Source of the DNA: Rhizobiaceae bacterium
GTDB lineage: Bacteria; Pseudomonadota; Alphaproteobacteria; Rhizobiales; Rhizobiaceae
NCBI GenBank assembly: GCA_017640615.1
Contig: JAEPQK010000005.1
Coordinates: 248,001-312,000, forward strand
Reading direction: 5' to 3'
Length of the DNA: 64,000 nucleotides
The notes beneath the pieces are model-generated. The model saw only the letters and a program-made list of their open reading frames with translations, had not been told where the DNA came from and ran no database searches. This document shows positions 45,746 through 56,394 of the stretch, piece by piece (within the stretch, counting starts at the first letter, position 1; the number at the start of each line of letters is the position of its first letter). A program made the position numbers and the translations under genes.

Positions 45746-46438
45746 CTAGTTTGAGGTTTCTTCCGAAGTAGCTTCGTCGCCCTCAGAACCAGCTTCTGTG
45801 TCTTCGGCCTCGGCCTCTTCCGCAGTCGGTTCAGCGGCGTCGGCGCCGGTCTGGTCGCCTTCGGCAGCAGCGGATTCGGTTTCTTCCATTGGCGGTTCCG
45901 GAAGGGGTGCGGGGCTGTCTGACAGCGTACGCAGATAAGCAATCAGATCGGCGCGCTCGGCATCCTTCTTGAGGCCGGCAAAGGCCATCGCCGTGCCCTT
46001 CACATAGCCCTTGGGGTTAAGCAGGAAGCCGTTCAGGTGCTCATAGTCCCAGACTTCCTGGCCGCCGGCAGCGAATTCGCGCAGCGGAGCCGAAAAGGAG
46101 AAGCCCGGATGAGCTGCGATGGCGCGGTTGACGATGTTCCACAGGTTCGGGCCAACCTTGTTGGCGCCACCCTGTTCCGGCGTGTGGCAGGCTTGGCACT
46201 TGCGGAATGCGGCCTCGCCCTTGGCCGGGTCGGCATCCTGCAAGAGTGTTGCAATCGAAACGGCTTCTTCCACTTCGACCGGGCCGCCGGCATTTCCTTC
46301 CGCGGCTTCGATCGCATAGCCGGGCGTTTCCGGCGAATGGGCGGCGAAAAGCGCGTCGGCTACCAGCGTGACCGAGAAGACCACGAAAACCGTGCCGAGC
46401 AGTGCCCCGACAATCTTGTTGAGTTCAAACGAATCCAT
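45746..46438 (-). CDS. Membrane-anchored cytochrome c (CycM-like)
   Basis: 230 residues from ATG 46438 (MDSFELNK), behind AGGAG. One N-terminal anchor ([20 protein letters not shown]) and a class I cytochrome c domain with haem motif [20 protein letters not shown] (CXXCH), axial Met in [18 protein letters not shown], and an unusual long C-terminal acidic tail (about 55 residues, Glu/Ala/Thr-rich). CycM-type cytochromes pass electrons from the bc1 complex to cytochrome aa3 oxidase. Divergent from pheA. Confidence 0.93.
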   Translation of the reverse strand: MDSFELNKIVGALLGTVFVVFSVTLVADALFAAHSPETPGYAIEAAEGNAGGPVEVEEAVSIATLLQDADPAKGEAAFRKCQACHTPEQGGANKVGPNLWNIVNRAIAAHPGFSFSAPLREFAAGGQEVWDYEHLNGFLLNPKGYVKGTAMAFAGLKKDAERADLIAYLRTLSDSPAPLPEPPMEETESAAAEGDQTGADAAEPTAEEAEAEDTEAGSEGDEATSEETSN

Positions 46439-46710
46439 CTGCTCGCTGCTCCTGTGCCCGGCCCTAACTTGCGTCCCGATAGTGACGCATATGCGCGCCG
46501 TCGGCGCATCCCGGCCAAGCTTCAAAATCGCGCGGAAACTAGGTCTTTTGCTTCATGCATGCAACACATATAAGGGCCCTTCCACGTGAGACCTTTTGCC
46601 ACTTTTGCCGGCGGAAGCATGCGGGCGCTTTTGGTCGCGATCCGGCCCGGAGCCCTCCTAATAAATGAGACATTGGCGGCCAGGCGCGCCTCCACCGGTC
46701 AGGAAAACAC

Positions 46711-47568
46711 ATGAAGTCCAATATCATCGCCTTCCAGGGGGAGCCGGGCGCAAACTCCGACACCGCCTGCCGCAACATGTACCCCGATATGGAACCGCTG
46801 CCCTGCGCGACCTTCGAGGACGCTTTCAACGCGGTCGAAACCGGCAAGGCTGCGCTGGCGATGATCCCGATCGAAAACACGATTGCCGGGCGCGTGGCCG
46901 ACATTCACCACCTGTTGCCCGAATCGCGGCTGCATATCGTGGCCGAGTATTTTTTGCCGATCCATTTCGATCTCATGGTCCTGCCGGGCGTGAAGATCGA
47001 CGAGATCAAGACCGTGCACAGCCACATTCACGCGCTTGGCCAGTGCCGCAAGATCATCAGGAAACACCGCTGGAAAACGGCGGTGGCGGGTGACACGGCA
47101 GGTGCGGCGCGTGTGGTGCGCGACGAACAAAACCGCTCCTGGGCCGCCCTTGCGCCGCGATTGGCTTCCAAGCTCTACGGGCTCGACATCATCGCTGAGA
47201 ATGTCGAGGACGCTGACCACAACGTCACGCGTTTCGTTGTGCTGTCGAAGGAAAAATCCTGGGCGGCGCGCCAGGACGACCGCCTGATGATGACGACCTT
47301 CGTCTTCCGCGTGCACAATATCCCGGCCGCGCTCTACAAGGCGATGGGCGGTTTCGCCACCAACAGCGTGAACATGACGAAGCTGGAAAGCTACCAGCTG
47401 GGCGGCAAGTTCTTTTCCACCCAGTTCTATGCCGATATCGAGGGCCATCCCGACGACAAGAACGCCGCGCAGGCGCTGAAAGAGCTCAACTTCTTCTCAC
47501 GTGAAGTGCGCATTCTGGGTGTCTACGACGCCCACCCCTTTCGGGTGGCACAGGGCGAGGACGAATAA
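46711..47568 (+). CDS. pheA: Prephenate dehydratase
   Basis: 285 residues, the monofunctional form. Converts prephenate to phenylpyruvate in phenylalanine synthesis. The catalytic domain begins IAFQGEPGANSDTACRNMYP and includes the active-site DHNVTRFVVL (Thr-Arg-Phe); an ACT domain follows with IPAALYKAMGGFATNSVNMT and KLESYQLGGKFFSTQFYADI, the variant of the Phe-binding ESRP motif. No chorismate mutase domain is present. The 272-bp gap to the divergent cytochrome gene holds ATGCGC...GCGCAT (46491-46509), function unknown. Confidence 0.95.
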   Translation: MKSNIIAFQGEPGANSDTACRNMYPDMEPLPCATFEDAFNAVETGKAALAMIPIENTIAGRVADIHHLLPESRLHIVAEYFLPIHFDLMVLPGVKIDEIKTVHSHIHALGQCRKIIRKHRWKTAVAGDTAGAARVVRDEQNRSWAALAPRLASKLYGLDIIAENVEDADHNVTRFVVLSKEKSWAARQDDRLMMTTFVFRVHNIPAALYKAMGGFATNSVNMTKLESYQLGGKFFSTQFYADIEGHPDDKNAAQALKELNFFSREVRILGVYDAHPFRVAQGEDE

Positions 47569-47590
47569 GCTAGGGCTGGGGTTCGGGCTT

Positions 47591-47622
47591 CTTGCCACAC
47601 AAACTTATTTTTGTGTGGCAAG
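47591..47622. terminator. 13-bp hairpin between convergent pheA and nudC
   Basis: CTTGCCACACAAA-CTTATT-TTTGTGTGGCAAG, perfect stem. The T-rich stretch lies in the stem rather than after it, so it is a likely but non-canonical bidirectional terminator. Confidence 0.6.
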
Positions 47623-47627
47623 GCTGG

Positions 47628-48569
47628 TCAGTCGCTTTCCGCCCACGCCCGGATCAGATGATGTGCGATCGCACCTGGCGGCGGGCAGCCGATTTCGTCG
47701 GGATGATTGCCCGCGAGGATTGAGCGCACCTCGTCGCGCGAAAACCAGCGGCAGTCTTCCAGTTCGTCGCCATCGAAGCTGATTTCCTCGCTGACCGCCT
47801 CGCCGAAACAACCGATCATGAGCGTATGCGGGAACGGCCATGGCTGGCTGGCGTGGTAGACGACGCGCCCGATCTCGATGCCGGATTCTTCCAGCGTTTC
47901 GCGCCGCACGGCCTGTTCGATCGTCTCACCGGGCTCCAGAAAGCCCGCAAGCGCGGAGTACATGTTTGGCATGAAATGCGGGCTGCGGCCGAGCAGGCAG
48001 TGGCCTCGCCGCACCGCGAGCATGATCGCCACCGGGTCGGTGCGCGGAAAATGCTCGGCCTGACAGCCGGTGCAAATGCGTTTGTAGCCACCGATGCGCA
48101 TTTCGGTCTTCGCGCCGCAGCGTCCGCAAAAGCGGTGCGTGTGGTTCCAGTGGAGCAGCGAGGCGCCTTGCGCCAGTTCGCCGAGTTCCTCCGAGCCTAC
48201 CAGCCCCTGAATGTAGACCGAGCGATAGTCGATCGCCTTGATGTTGGCCGGCAGCTCTTCCGCGTCGCGGCCAGCTGGCGCGGCTACCACGGGGCCGCTT
48301 TGCGAGCGTCCGAGCAGCACCGCATGCTCCAGCTTTGCGCCGAGCTCACGAGCCTCGGCCAGGCTGTAGTGCGGGTCAAACGTCTCGCCCGACAATTTGA
48401 GATGGATGCGTCCCGCCCGGGTCAGAAGGATGCGCGCGCCGGGATCTGCCAGCGCCCCTGCAAGTGTCTCCTCCGTCCGGTTTTCGGATTGCCGGTCGAT
48501 CCTGTTGCCCGCGAAACCGACGAACTGGCTGGGTTCGCGCTGGGGCGCGTCGAAAAATGGGAAATTCAT
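47628..48569 (-). CDS. nudC: NAD+ diphosphatase / RNA deNADding enzyme NudC
   Basis: 313 residues from ATG 48569, behind GAGG. The zinc ribbon RFCGRCGAKTEMRIGGYKRI...CTGCQ and the Nudix box GFLEPGETIEQAVRRETLEE-SGIEIG are complete; the NudC-specific SQPWPFPHTLM follows. Family members hydrolyse NADH/NAD+ and remove 5' NAD caps from RNA. The open frame extends upstream to 48755 but has no coding character. Its start is 28 bp from the end of the HIT gene on the same strand. Confidence 0.94.
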   Translation of the reverse strand: MNFPFFDAPQREPSQFVGFAGNRIDRQSENRTEETLAGALADPGARILLTRAGRIHLKLSGETFDPHYSLAEARELGAKLEHAVLLGRSQSGPVVAAPAGRDAEELPANIKAIDYRSVYIQGLVGSEELGELAQGASLLHWNHTHRFCGRCGAKTEMRIGGYKRICTGCQAEHFPRTDPVAIMLAVRRGHCLLGRSPHFMPNMYSALAGFLEPGETIEQAVRRETLEESGIEIGRVVYHASQPWPFPHTLMIGCFGEAVSEEISFDGDELEDCRWFSRDEVRSILAGNHPDEIGCPPPGAIAHHLIRAWAESD

Positions 48570-48597
48570 GGATGCCTCGAAACTGGGTGCCGGACGG

Positions 48598-49017
48598 TCA
48601 CATGGCCGCGCGCAACTTGTCCAGTAGCGGGCGCAGGCTTTTGCGGTCGCGCGGCTTGCGTGGTTCGTCGTCCCACACCGGGTCTGGCCAGCCGGCATCG
48701 CCTTGCGAGCGCGCCACCATCTCCACATGCAGCTGGCGCACCGCGTTGCAGGCAATGCTCATATTCACGGTGTCGCACTGCGCAACCTGTTTGAGAGCCT
48801 TGGACACCAGGCTGATCTCGAAGGTGAGCATGGCCTGATCGAGCGGTGTGAGATCGTGGAGTTCTTCAACGCCACTGCGTTGCGGAATGAGCAGCAGGCG
48901 CAGCCAGCGGCTGTCGTCGATTAGTCTCAGTTCGCACAAGCCGAGCCACAGGACGGAAACCGAGTTCGATTCCAGTCGCGCATCAAGCTCGAAGCCGCTC
49001 TTGGTCCCCGGCAGCAT
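48598..49017 (-). CDS. HIT-like domain protein with degenerate histidine triad
   Basis: 139 residues from ATG 49017 (a TTG at 49044 is also in frame). The fold is HIT-like: ELDARLESNSVSVLWLGLCE near the start, LRLLLIPQRSGVEELHDL, and the C-terminal motif AVRQLHVEMVARSQGDAGWP. The expected H-x-H-x-H-x-x is QLHVEMVA, so only the central His is kept, and the first and third positions are Gln and Glu. Nucleotide binding may remain; classical hydrolase activity is doubtful. Located between nudC (same strand) and the SRP RNA. Confidence 0.8.
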   Translation of the reverse strand: MLPGTKSGFELDARLESNSVSVLWLGLCELRLIDDSRWLRLLLIPQRSGVEELHDLTPLDQAMLTFEISLVSKALKQVAQCDTVNMSIACNAVRQLHVEMVARSQGDAGWPDPVWDDEPRKPRDRKSLRPLLDKLRAAM

Positions 49018-49106
49018 GTTTTCTATCCGGTCCCACTTGCACAACCATCAGATTGAGCTTTTTGCGGGCGCAAGGCAATGACCGGCGGCCTGTGAAGGCT
49101 CAGAGC

Positions 49107-49135
49107 TTGCAATCGGCTTTGCGATGAACGATATG
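49107..49135 (+). promoter_or_regulatory. Candidate promoter for the SRP RNA
   Basis: TTGCAA (49107-49112), 17-base spacer, GATATG (49130-49135). The predicted start is close to 49142, where the RNA begins. Confidence 0.45.
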
Positions 49136-49141
49136 AGGCGC

Positions 49142-49239
49142 GGGAGGTTGGTGGTGGACGAGCCACTCGCCAACCGGGTCAGGTCCGGAAGGAAGCAGCC
49201 CTAACGAGCTCGGAACGGGTCACCGTTCCAGCCTCCCAC
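49142..49239 (+). ncRNA. ffs: Signal recognition particle small RNA (4.5S type)
   Basis: The universally conserved SRP domain IV loop AGGTCCGGAAGGAAGCAGCC lies at 49181-49200, and the terminal stem GGGAGGT... pairs with ...GCCTCCC at the 3' end. About 98 bases, as expected for Gram-negative 4.5S RNA. It binds Ffh for cotranslational membrane targeting. The dnaX-ybaB-recR cluster lies about 1.5 kb downstream, a familiar neighbourhood. Ends are accurate to a few bases. Confidence 0.95.
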
Positions 49240-49254
49240 CTTTCCATCATATCT

Positions 49255-49737
49255 TCATGCAGGATTTTGTTCGGCCAGCACTTCGCCGAGCGAGGTGAAG
49301 GAAGCCTGCCAGCCGCCGCCAATGCCGCGCCGTGCGTCTTCGGTACGCACAAGCGAGTGGACGAGCCGCACGAAGGTGCCCTTGCCCTGTGGGATGAAAT
49401 CGACCTCGACTCTGGAGTCCGGCGTGGCCTCGCGGTTGCCGTCCATATGTTCCACCACATAGGACCATGAATAGACGAGCTTTTCCCGCGGCTTGATGTC
49501 GATGTAGCGGCCCTCGAACCCGACTGATTTCTCAGCATCTTTTGAATGCAGAAGCCGCCACCTGCCGCCTGGCCGCAGGTCGATATCGGCCGAATGCAGC
49601 GAGTCGCGTTCAAGCCCGAACCACTGCACGATGATCTCGGGCGTCGTCCACGCTTCGTAGACTTCTTCTGGTGGCGCGGCGAAGTAGCCCTCGACGACGA
49701 TCGGTTCGTCGCCGGGCGCGGATTTCACGAACTGCAT
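49255..49737 (-). CDS. SRPBCC/AHSA1-family protein
   Basis: 160 residues. Helix-grip START-like fold: VVEGYFAAPPEEVYEAWTTP, EIIVQWFGLERDSLHSADID, LRPGGRWRLLHSKD, KLVYSWSYVVEH and the C-terminal helix GGGWQASFTSLGEVLAE. Such proteins bind hydrophobic small molecules or act as Hsp90 cochaperone-like domains. It directly follows an ArsR regulator by two bases, as in many ArsR-SRPBCC pairs. Function unknown beyond the fold. Confidence 0.88.
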   Translation of the reverse strand: MQFVKSAPGDEPIVVEGYFAAPPEEVYEAWTTPEIIVQWFGLERDSLHSADIDLRPGGRWRLLHSKDAEKSVGFEGRYIDIKPREKLVYSWSYVVEHMDGNREATPDSRVEVDFIPQGKGTFVRLVHSLVRTEDARRGIGGGWQASFTSLGEVLAEQNPA

Positions 49738-49739
49738 GG

Positions 49740-50063
49740 CTACTTCTTCCCCTTTGTGGCGAGGTGGCGGGCGAGCTTTTCGAACTGCCCTGTCCAGAAC
49801 GTCTCATAGTCGGTCAGCCAGTCAGCGGCTTGCTTCATGGGTTGCGCATTGAGCCGGCAATGACGCGTGCGCCCGCGCCTCTCAACCGTCAAGAGACCGG
49901 CATCGCTAAGCACGCGAACGTGTTTTGAAACCGCCGTTTGCGACATGTTGAATGGCTTGGCGAGGTCCGAAAGCCGCGTCTCACCCGCGCTGGCCAGCTG
50001 TTTCAGTATGGCCCGGCGGGTTTCGTGGCTCAGGGCAGCGAAGGTGGAGTCGAGGTTCATCAT
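49740..50063 (-). CDS. ArsR-family transcriptional regulator
   Basis: 107 residues. Winged helix: STFAALSHETRRAILKQLAS, ETRLSDLAKPFNMSQTAVSKHV (recognition helix), RVLSDAGLLTVERRGRTRHC (wing). There is no metal-binding CVC motif, so it is a non-metal ArsR. It probably autoregulates through two palindromes in the 129-bp divergent gap (50082-50093 and 50121-50132). First gene of a pair with the SRPBCC protein. Confidence 0.9.
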   Translation of the reverse strand: MMNLDSTFAALSHETRRAILKQLASAGETRLSDLAKPFNMSQTAVSKHVRVLSDAGLLTVERRGRTRHCRLNAQPMKQAADWLTDYETFWTGQFEKLARHLATKGKK

Positions 50064-50081
50064 GGCCTGTCAGTAATGCTG

Positions 50082-50093
50082 AACCTTCAGGTT
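50082..50093. promoter_or_regulatory. Palindromic operator candidate 1 (ArsR)
   Basis: AACCT-TC-AGGTT. Its last bases overlap TTGACA (50092-50097), a -35 for a candidate plus-strand promoter whose -10 would be TTAATG (50115-50120) after a 17-base spacer. Confidence 0.55.
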
Positions 50094-50120
50094 GACAATA
50101 GAGTGCAGTCGTAATTAATG

Positions 50121-50132
50121 AACCTATTGGTT
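50121..50132. promoter_or_regulatory. Palindromic operator candidate 2 (ArsR)
   Basis: AACC-TATT-GGTT, immediately downstream of the candidate -10. It is a near-copy of site 1 with the same following TTGAC; centre-to-centre distance 39 bases. Confidence 0.55.
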
Positions 50133-50192
50133 GACTAATAACGGGCGTAAGCTGCTCGATAATGGGAACAGATTCAGGAAGGGAGACAGACA

Positions 50193-50504
50193 ATGGCTGA
50201 GTACATTTTCGCCTATCACGGCGGCAAAGCGCCGGAATCGCCAGAAGAAGGCGCAAAGGTCATGCAGGCATGGATGGCCTGGATGGAGAAGGCCGGCTCG
50301 GCGATGAAGGACCCGGGCAAGCCGGCCGGCATGTCGAAGACTGTCTCTTCCGGTGGCGTTTCCAACGATGGCGGCGCAAATCCGATCTCCGGCTACACAA
50401 TCGTCAATGCAGGCAGCATTGATGAGGCAATTGAAATCGCAAAAGGCTGCCCGATTCTTGACGATGGCGGCTCCGTGGAAGTCGCGGAACTCATGGATAT
50501 GTAG
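50193..50504 (+). CDS. YCII/DGPF-domain small protein
   Basis: 103 residues. MAEYIFAYHGGKAPESPEEG, AWMEKAGSAMKDPG, NPISGYTIVNAGSIDEAIEI and AKGCPILDDGGSVEVAELM fit the dimeric alpha+beta YCII-related family. AGGGAG precedes ATG 50193. Divergent from the ArsR-SRPBCC pair; in many genomes these three families occur together, so common regulation is likely. The enzymatic role is unknown. Confidence 0.85.
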   Translation: MAEYIFAYHGGKAPESPEEGAKVMQAWMAWMEKAGSAMKDPGKPAGMSKTVSSGGVSNDGGANPISGYTIVNAGSIDEAIEIAKGCPILDDGGSVEVAELMDM

Positions 50505-50540
50505 CAGCGCCCAGCCGCACTTTGGCGGCGATGGACGAAT

Positions 50541-50574
50541 AGCGGCGGCGGTGCCTCGTGCTCCGCCGCTTTTC
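50541..50574 (+). terminator. Terminator after the YCII gene
   Basis: AGCGGCGG / CCGCCGCT (50541-50548 with 50563-50570), loop of 14, then TTTTC. The rest of the gap to dnaX (50575-50699) shows no other feature. Confidence 0.6.
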
Positions 50575-50699
50575 ATTTGTCGGTTTCATCCACGCTCGAT
50601 CCGCTCCACGCCATTGACGCGGGCATCGGCTCGGGGTGACATTGCGGGCGCTGCACGAAGCGCCTAAATGCGCCTGGCGACACGGAGCGGACCCCGCCG

Positions 50700-52505
<1,806 letters not shown>

Positions 52506-52517
52506 ATTGGAGACCTC

Positions 52518-52841
52518 ATGAAGGACCTTATGGGCCTGATGGGCAAAGCGAAGGAAATGCAGGCCAAGTTTCAGGCCATGCAGGAAGAAATCGCCTCACT
52601 CGAAATGACTGGGCAGTCCGCGGGCGGGCTCGTTCAGGTCACGCTTTCCGGGAAGTTCGAAATGCGCGTGCTGAAGATCGACCCGTCGATCTTCAAGGAA
52701 GACGATGTCGAGATTCTCGAAGACCTCGTGCTCGCCGCCCATAACGACGCCAAGGTCAAGGTCGAGGCCGAGATGCAGAAGAAGACGAGTGAGCTGACGG
52801 CCGGCATGCCGCTGCCGCCCGGCATGAAGCTGCCGTTCTAG
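52518..52841 (+). CDS. YbaB/EbfC nucleoid-associated protein
   Basis: 107 residues. [58 protein letters not shown] and [12 protein letters not shown] are characteristic. A dimeric DNA-binding protein with tweezer shape. GGAG precedes ATG. It lies between dnaX and recR as in most bacteria, but here a GNAT gene on the other strand separates it from recR. Confidence 0.96.
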   Translation: MKDLMGLMGKAKEMQAKFQAMQEEIASLEMTGQSAGGLVQVTLSGKFEMRVLKIDPSIFKEDDVEILEDLVLAAHNDAKVKVEAEMQKKTSELTAGMPLPPGMKLPF

Positions 52842-53365
52842 AAGTAGAGCTCCATACCGACAGCTGGCAGCATGATACCGGGTCCGATCGTAACGTCGAT
52901 CGGCCCGACTGATCTGAAGCCGGCCGAGGCGTAGAACCGCTCTGCGTGCAAGGTCGACTGGACCTTGATGAGCCGCACGCCGCGCTCTCTGGCTTCGTTC
53001 AGGCACCGTTCGATCAGCTGACGTGCGAGCCCGCGCCGCAAATAGTTGGGATGCGTGGCGAAGTGCCGAATGTGCGCGACGCCTTCTTCGATCTCCGTTG
53101 TGCCGGGCTTTTCGAAGCTCCAACCACCGCACGCGCCGGCGATGCCGTTCACCTCGGCCACGAAATAGGTGCCGCTCGCAAGCAGCTTCGGATTGGCCTT
53201 CGACATCGGCACCAGCGCCTTTGCGAGTTGCCGGCTGTCATATCGGCCATCATCGAGCGTGGCATATGAGGCGGTGATCAGCTCGGTAAGCGCTGCTTCA
53301 TCCTCTAGCCGCGCAACGCGTATCGAAACGCTCTCGTCCATTGTCTGGTCCATCCCATCTGGCAC
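52838..53365 (-). CDS. GNAT-family N-acetyltransferase
   Basis: 175 residues. [42 protein letters not shown] (acetyl-CoA-binding R/Q-x-x-G-x-G/A variant RRGLAR), [23 protein letters not shown] 53353 and 53341 are alternative starts; none has a strong ribosome-binding site. It is convergent with ybaB, overlapping by four bases, and divergent from recR, so it looks inserted into the otherwise conserved ybaB-recR pair. The substrate is unknown. Confidence 0.85.
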   Translation of the reverse strand: MPDGMDQTMDESVSIRVARLEDEAALTELITASYATLDDGRYDSRQLAKALVPMSKANPKLLASGTYFVAEVNGIAGACGGWSFEKPGTTEIEEGVAHIRHFATHPNYLRRGLARQLIERCLNEARERGVRLIKVQSTLHAERFYASAGFRSVGPIDVTIGPGIMLPAVGMELYF

Positions 53366-53413
53366 CGGGCTTCACGCCTACCCAATCGCGGCAATCCCCG
53401 CTACACATCGCGC

Positions 53414-54022
53414 ATGTCGTCCAAGCGAATCGCCGGGCCTGAGATTGAAAGGCTGATCCAGCTTCTGGCCAAAGTGCCAGGGCTCGGCCCGCGTTCGGCC
53501 AGACGGGCAGCGCTGCACCTGATCAAGAAGAAGGAGCAGCTTCTCATTCCGCTATCGGCCGCAATGGGCGAGGCCGTGGAGAAGGTGAAGGTCTGCTCCA
53601 CCTGCGGCAATATCGATACCGCTGATCCTTGCACCGTGTGTACCGATCCGCGTCGCGACGGCTCCACAATCATCGTGGTTGAGGATGTCGCCGACCTGTG
53701 GGCGCTGGAGCGCTCGGCAGCGCTTTCCGCGCGCTATCATGTGCTTGGCGGAACGTTGTCGCCGCTCGACGGCATCGGTCCGGACGACCTCACGATCGAC
53801 AAGCTGGTAGCCCGCGTGGCCGAAGGCGGCGTGACCGAGGTGGTGCTTGCCGTCAACGCCACAGTCGATGGCCAGACGACCGCGCATTACATCACCGACC
53901 GTCTTGCCGATTTCGAGGCGCGTGTGACGCGGCTGGCGCATGGCGTGCCGGTTGGTGGCGAGCTCGACTATCTCGACGAGGGCACCATCGCCGCCGCGTT
54001 GAAATCGCGGACAGCCTTTTGA
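53414..54022 (+). CDS. recR: Recombination protein RecR
   Basis: 202 residues. [20 protein letters not shown] (HhH), the zinc finger [18 protein letters not shown], the Toprim segment [37 protein letters not shown] and the C-terminal Walker-like [20 protein letters not shown] are complete. Acts with RecF and RecO to load RecA. The Shine-Dalgarno is not evident. The transglycosylase gene follows by 25 bases. Confidence 0.97.
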   Translation: MSSKRIAGPEIERLIQLLAKVPGLGPRSARRAALHLIKKKEQLLIPLSAAMGEAVEKVKVCSTCGNIDTADPCTVCTDPRRDGSTIIVVEDVADLWALERSAALSARYHVLGGTLSPLDGIGPDDLTIDKLVARVAEGGVTEVVLAVNATVDGQTTAHYITDRLADFEARVTRLAHGVPVGGELDYLDEGTIAAALKSRTAF

Positions 54023-54047
54023 CGCATTTCGCGGACAGGAAGGAACG

Positions 54048-55277
54048 ATGAAACGTTTGCTTGCTGCAGCAGCCTTATTTTGCGCATCGCTTCTCGCGCC
54101 ATCGCTGGCTGCGGCGCAGGACATAAACGCTCTGTTCCGCGACTGGCTGGTCAGCGACCTCTGGCCACAGGCGAGCGCCAACGGCGTATCAGCCGACACA
54201 TTCAACAGTGCTTTTGCAGACGTGAAGCCGAACCTGAAGCTGCCCGACCTCGTCATGCCCGGCAAGGAAGAGCAGACGCCCAAAGTCCAGCATCAGGCGG
54301 AGTTTAGTTCGCCCGGCAGATATTTTGCGCCCAACATTGTTGGGGGCGTCACAGCGGGTGGTCGCAGCCGCATGGCGCGCTACAAGAATGTGCTGGCGGC
54401 GGTGGAAAAAAACTACGGCGTGCCGGCCGGCATCGTGCTGGCGATCTGGGGACGCGAATCCGGCTTCGGCAATGCGAAAATCCCGCACAACGCCATCGAG
54501 GTGCTGGGCACGAAGGCCTTCATGTCGACCCGCAAGCAGATGTTCCGCGCCGAAATTCTGGCAGCACTTGTGATGATGCAGCGCGGCGTGCCCGCATCGG
54601 CGATGAAATCCTCATGGGCTGGCGCGCTTGGCCAGCCGCAGTTCCTGCCGACATCTTATTTGCGCCACGCAGTCGATTTCGACGGCGGCGGCGCCGACAT
54701 CTGGAATTCGGAAGCCGACACACTGGCTTCGATCGGCAACTATCTTGCCAATCACGGCTGGGTACGCGGCCGCGACTGGGGCTTTGAGGTATCCGTGCCG
54801 GAGAACGTGTCCTGCGCGCTGGAAGGACCGGACCGCGGGCGCAGGATTGCCGACTGGGCAGCAATGGGCATCACGCGCGTCAGCGGCCGCCCGTTCCCGG
54901 ATCATGAGGCGCGCCAGGAAGGTTATCTTATGATGCCGGCGGGCCGCTACGGTCCTGCCTTCATCGTCACCCCGAATTTTTACGTGCTGAAGGACTACAA
55001 TGAGAGCGATCTATACGCGCTCTTCGTGGGCCACGCTTCCGACCGCATGACCTATGGCGACAATTCCTTTGTCGGTGGCTGGGGCAAGGTCGGCGGGCTC
55101 AACCGCTCGGATGTTGCGGCCATGCAGCGTGGCATGGAACGGCTCGGTTACGATGTCGGCGGGGCGGATGGACTGGCCGGCTTCAAGACCCGCCGCTCCA
55201 TTGGCGACTGGCAGGCGAAAAACGGCCGCAAGCCAACATGCTTCCCCGACAAGGAACTCGTCAGGACGCTCAGCTGA
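54048..55277 (+). CDS. Lytic murein transglycosylase (MltB family) with peptidoglycan-binding domain
   Basis: 409 residues. A signal peptide ([20 protein letters not shown]) precedes the SLT_2 domain: catalytic Glu in [51 protein letters not shown] and [18 protein letters not shown]. The C-terminal peptidoglycan-binding helix bundle is [27 protein letters not shown] precedes ATG. Its end overlaps the convergent LLM gene by eight bases. Confidence 0.94.
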   Translation: MKRLLAAAALFCASLLAPSLAAAQDINALFRDWLVSDLWPQASANGVSADTFNSAFADVKPNLKLPDLVMPGKEEQTPKVQHQAEFSSPGRYFAPNIVGGVTAGGRSRMARYKNVLAAVEKNYGVPAGIVLAIWGRESGFGNAKIPHNAIEVLGTKAFMSTRKQMFRAEILAALVMMQRGVPASAMKSSWAGALGQPQFLPTSYLRHAVDFDGGGADIWNSEADTLASIGNYLANHGWVRGRDWGFEVSVPENVSCALEGPDRGRRIADWAAMGITRVSGRPFPDHEARQEGYLMMPAGRYGPAFIVTPNFYVLKDYNESDLYALFVGHASDRMTYGDNSFVGGWGKVGGLNRSDVAAMQRGMERLGYDVGGADGLAGFKTRRSIGDWQAKNGRKPTCFPDKELVRTLS

Positions 55278-56301
55278 CTGCCTTGCGCACGGCAGGTGCA
55301 ACTCTGGTTCCGTATAGCTCGATTGCCTTCAGCATCTTCTTGTGCGGAATAACGCCGATCGCCATTTGCAGCACAAAACGGTCGAAGCCGAATATCTCGT
55401 GATTGGCGAGTATCTTGTCGATCACCATCTGCGGGTCGCCGAGAAAGAGATTGCCGCGCGGCGAAACCGCCGCATCGTATTGCGCCCGGCTTGACGGTCC
55501 CCAGCCGCGTTCGCGGCCGATGCGATCCATCACCTCCTTCTGCGCCAGATAGAAGGCCTCGTTGGCTTCACCCAGCGTTTCGCCGACATAGCCGTGAACG
55601 TTGATCGAGGTGGGCAGCTTTGCCGGGTCGTGGCCGGCCTGCGCGGCCGAATCCCGGTAGAGCTTGAAGAAAGGCGCAAAACGCGCAGGTTCTCCTCCGA
55701 TGATCGCCAGCGCAAGCGGCAGGCCAAGCGCGCCAGCGCGCGCCACCGATTGAGGTGTGCCACCGACGGCGATCCAGACCGGCAGTTTGCGAGGAGAGCG
55801 TGGATAGACGCCGCGCCCATCGATGAGCTGTGTGTGCGCGGTGCCCGGCCACTCGATTTTTTCGTTTTCGCGGAGCTGCAGAAGCATTGCCAGTTTTTCT
55901 GCAAAAAGAGCGTCGTATTCGTTGAGGTCGTGTCCGAAGAGCGGGAAGGATTCGATGAACGAACCGCGCCCGGCCATCACCTCCGCACGCCCGCCCGAGA
56001 TCAGGTCGAGCGTCGTATATTGCTGGAATACGCGAATGGGATCGTCCGACGACAGCACGGTCACCGCGCTGCTGAGCTTGATTTTCTTCGTGCGCGCGGC
56101 AGCGGCTGCCAACACGATGGCGGGTGCTGAAACCGCATAGTCGGGCCGGTGATGTTCGCCGAGGCCGAAGAGGTCGAGACCAACTTGGTCGGCGAGCTCG
56201 ATCTCCTCGACTAGGTTCTTCAGCCGCTGTTCGGCATCGATCTTTTCGCCGCTCGCCGGGTCGGTTCCGATATCGCCGAATGTGTAGAGCCCTAGCTCCA
56301 T
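55270..56301 (-). CDS. LLM-class flavin-dependent oxidoreductase
   Basis: 343 residues. Luciferase-like TIM barrel: [80 protein letters not shown] and [20 protein letters not shown]. The family uses FMN or F420 for oxidation of many substrates, so the substrate is unknown. Convergent with the transglycosylase gene. Confidence 0.92.
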   Translation of the reverse strand: MELGLYTFGDIGTDPASGEKIDAEQRLKNLVEEIELADQVGLDLFGLGEHHRPDYAVSAPAIVLAAAAARTKKIKLSSAVTVLSSDDPIRVFQQYTTLDLISGGRAEVMAGRGSFIESFPLFGHDLNEYDALFAEKLAMLLQLRENEKIEWPGTAHTQLIDGRGVYPRSPRKLPVWIAVGGTPQSVARAGALGLPLALAIIGGEPARFAPFFKLYRDSAAQAGHDPAKLPTSINVHGYVGETLGEANEAFYLAQKEVMDRIGRERGWGPSSRAQYDAAVSPRGNLFLGDPQMVIDKILANHEIFGFDRFVLQMAIGVIPHKKMLKAIELYGTRVAPAVRKAVS

Positions 56302-56394
56302 GGCCGCACCTTTCTGCCTTGCTGTCAGGCCCAGATAATGGTGAGGCGGGCTTAGCGCCAGCGACTAACGGTGAACAGTGTTTCCAGCGGGCGG

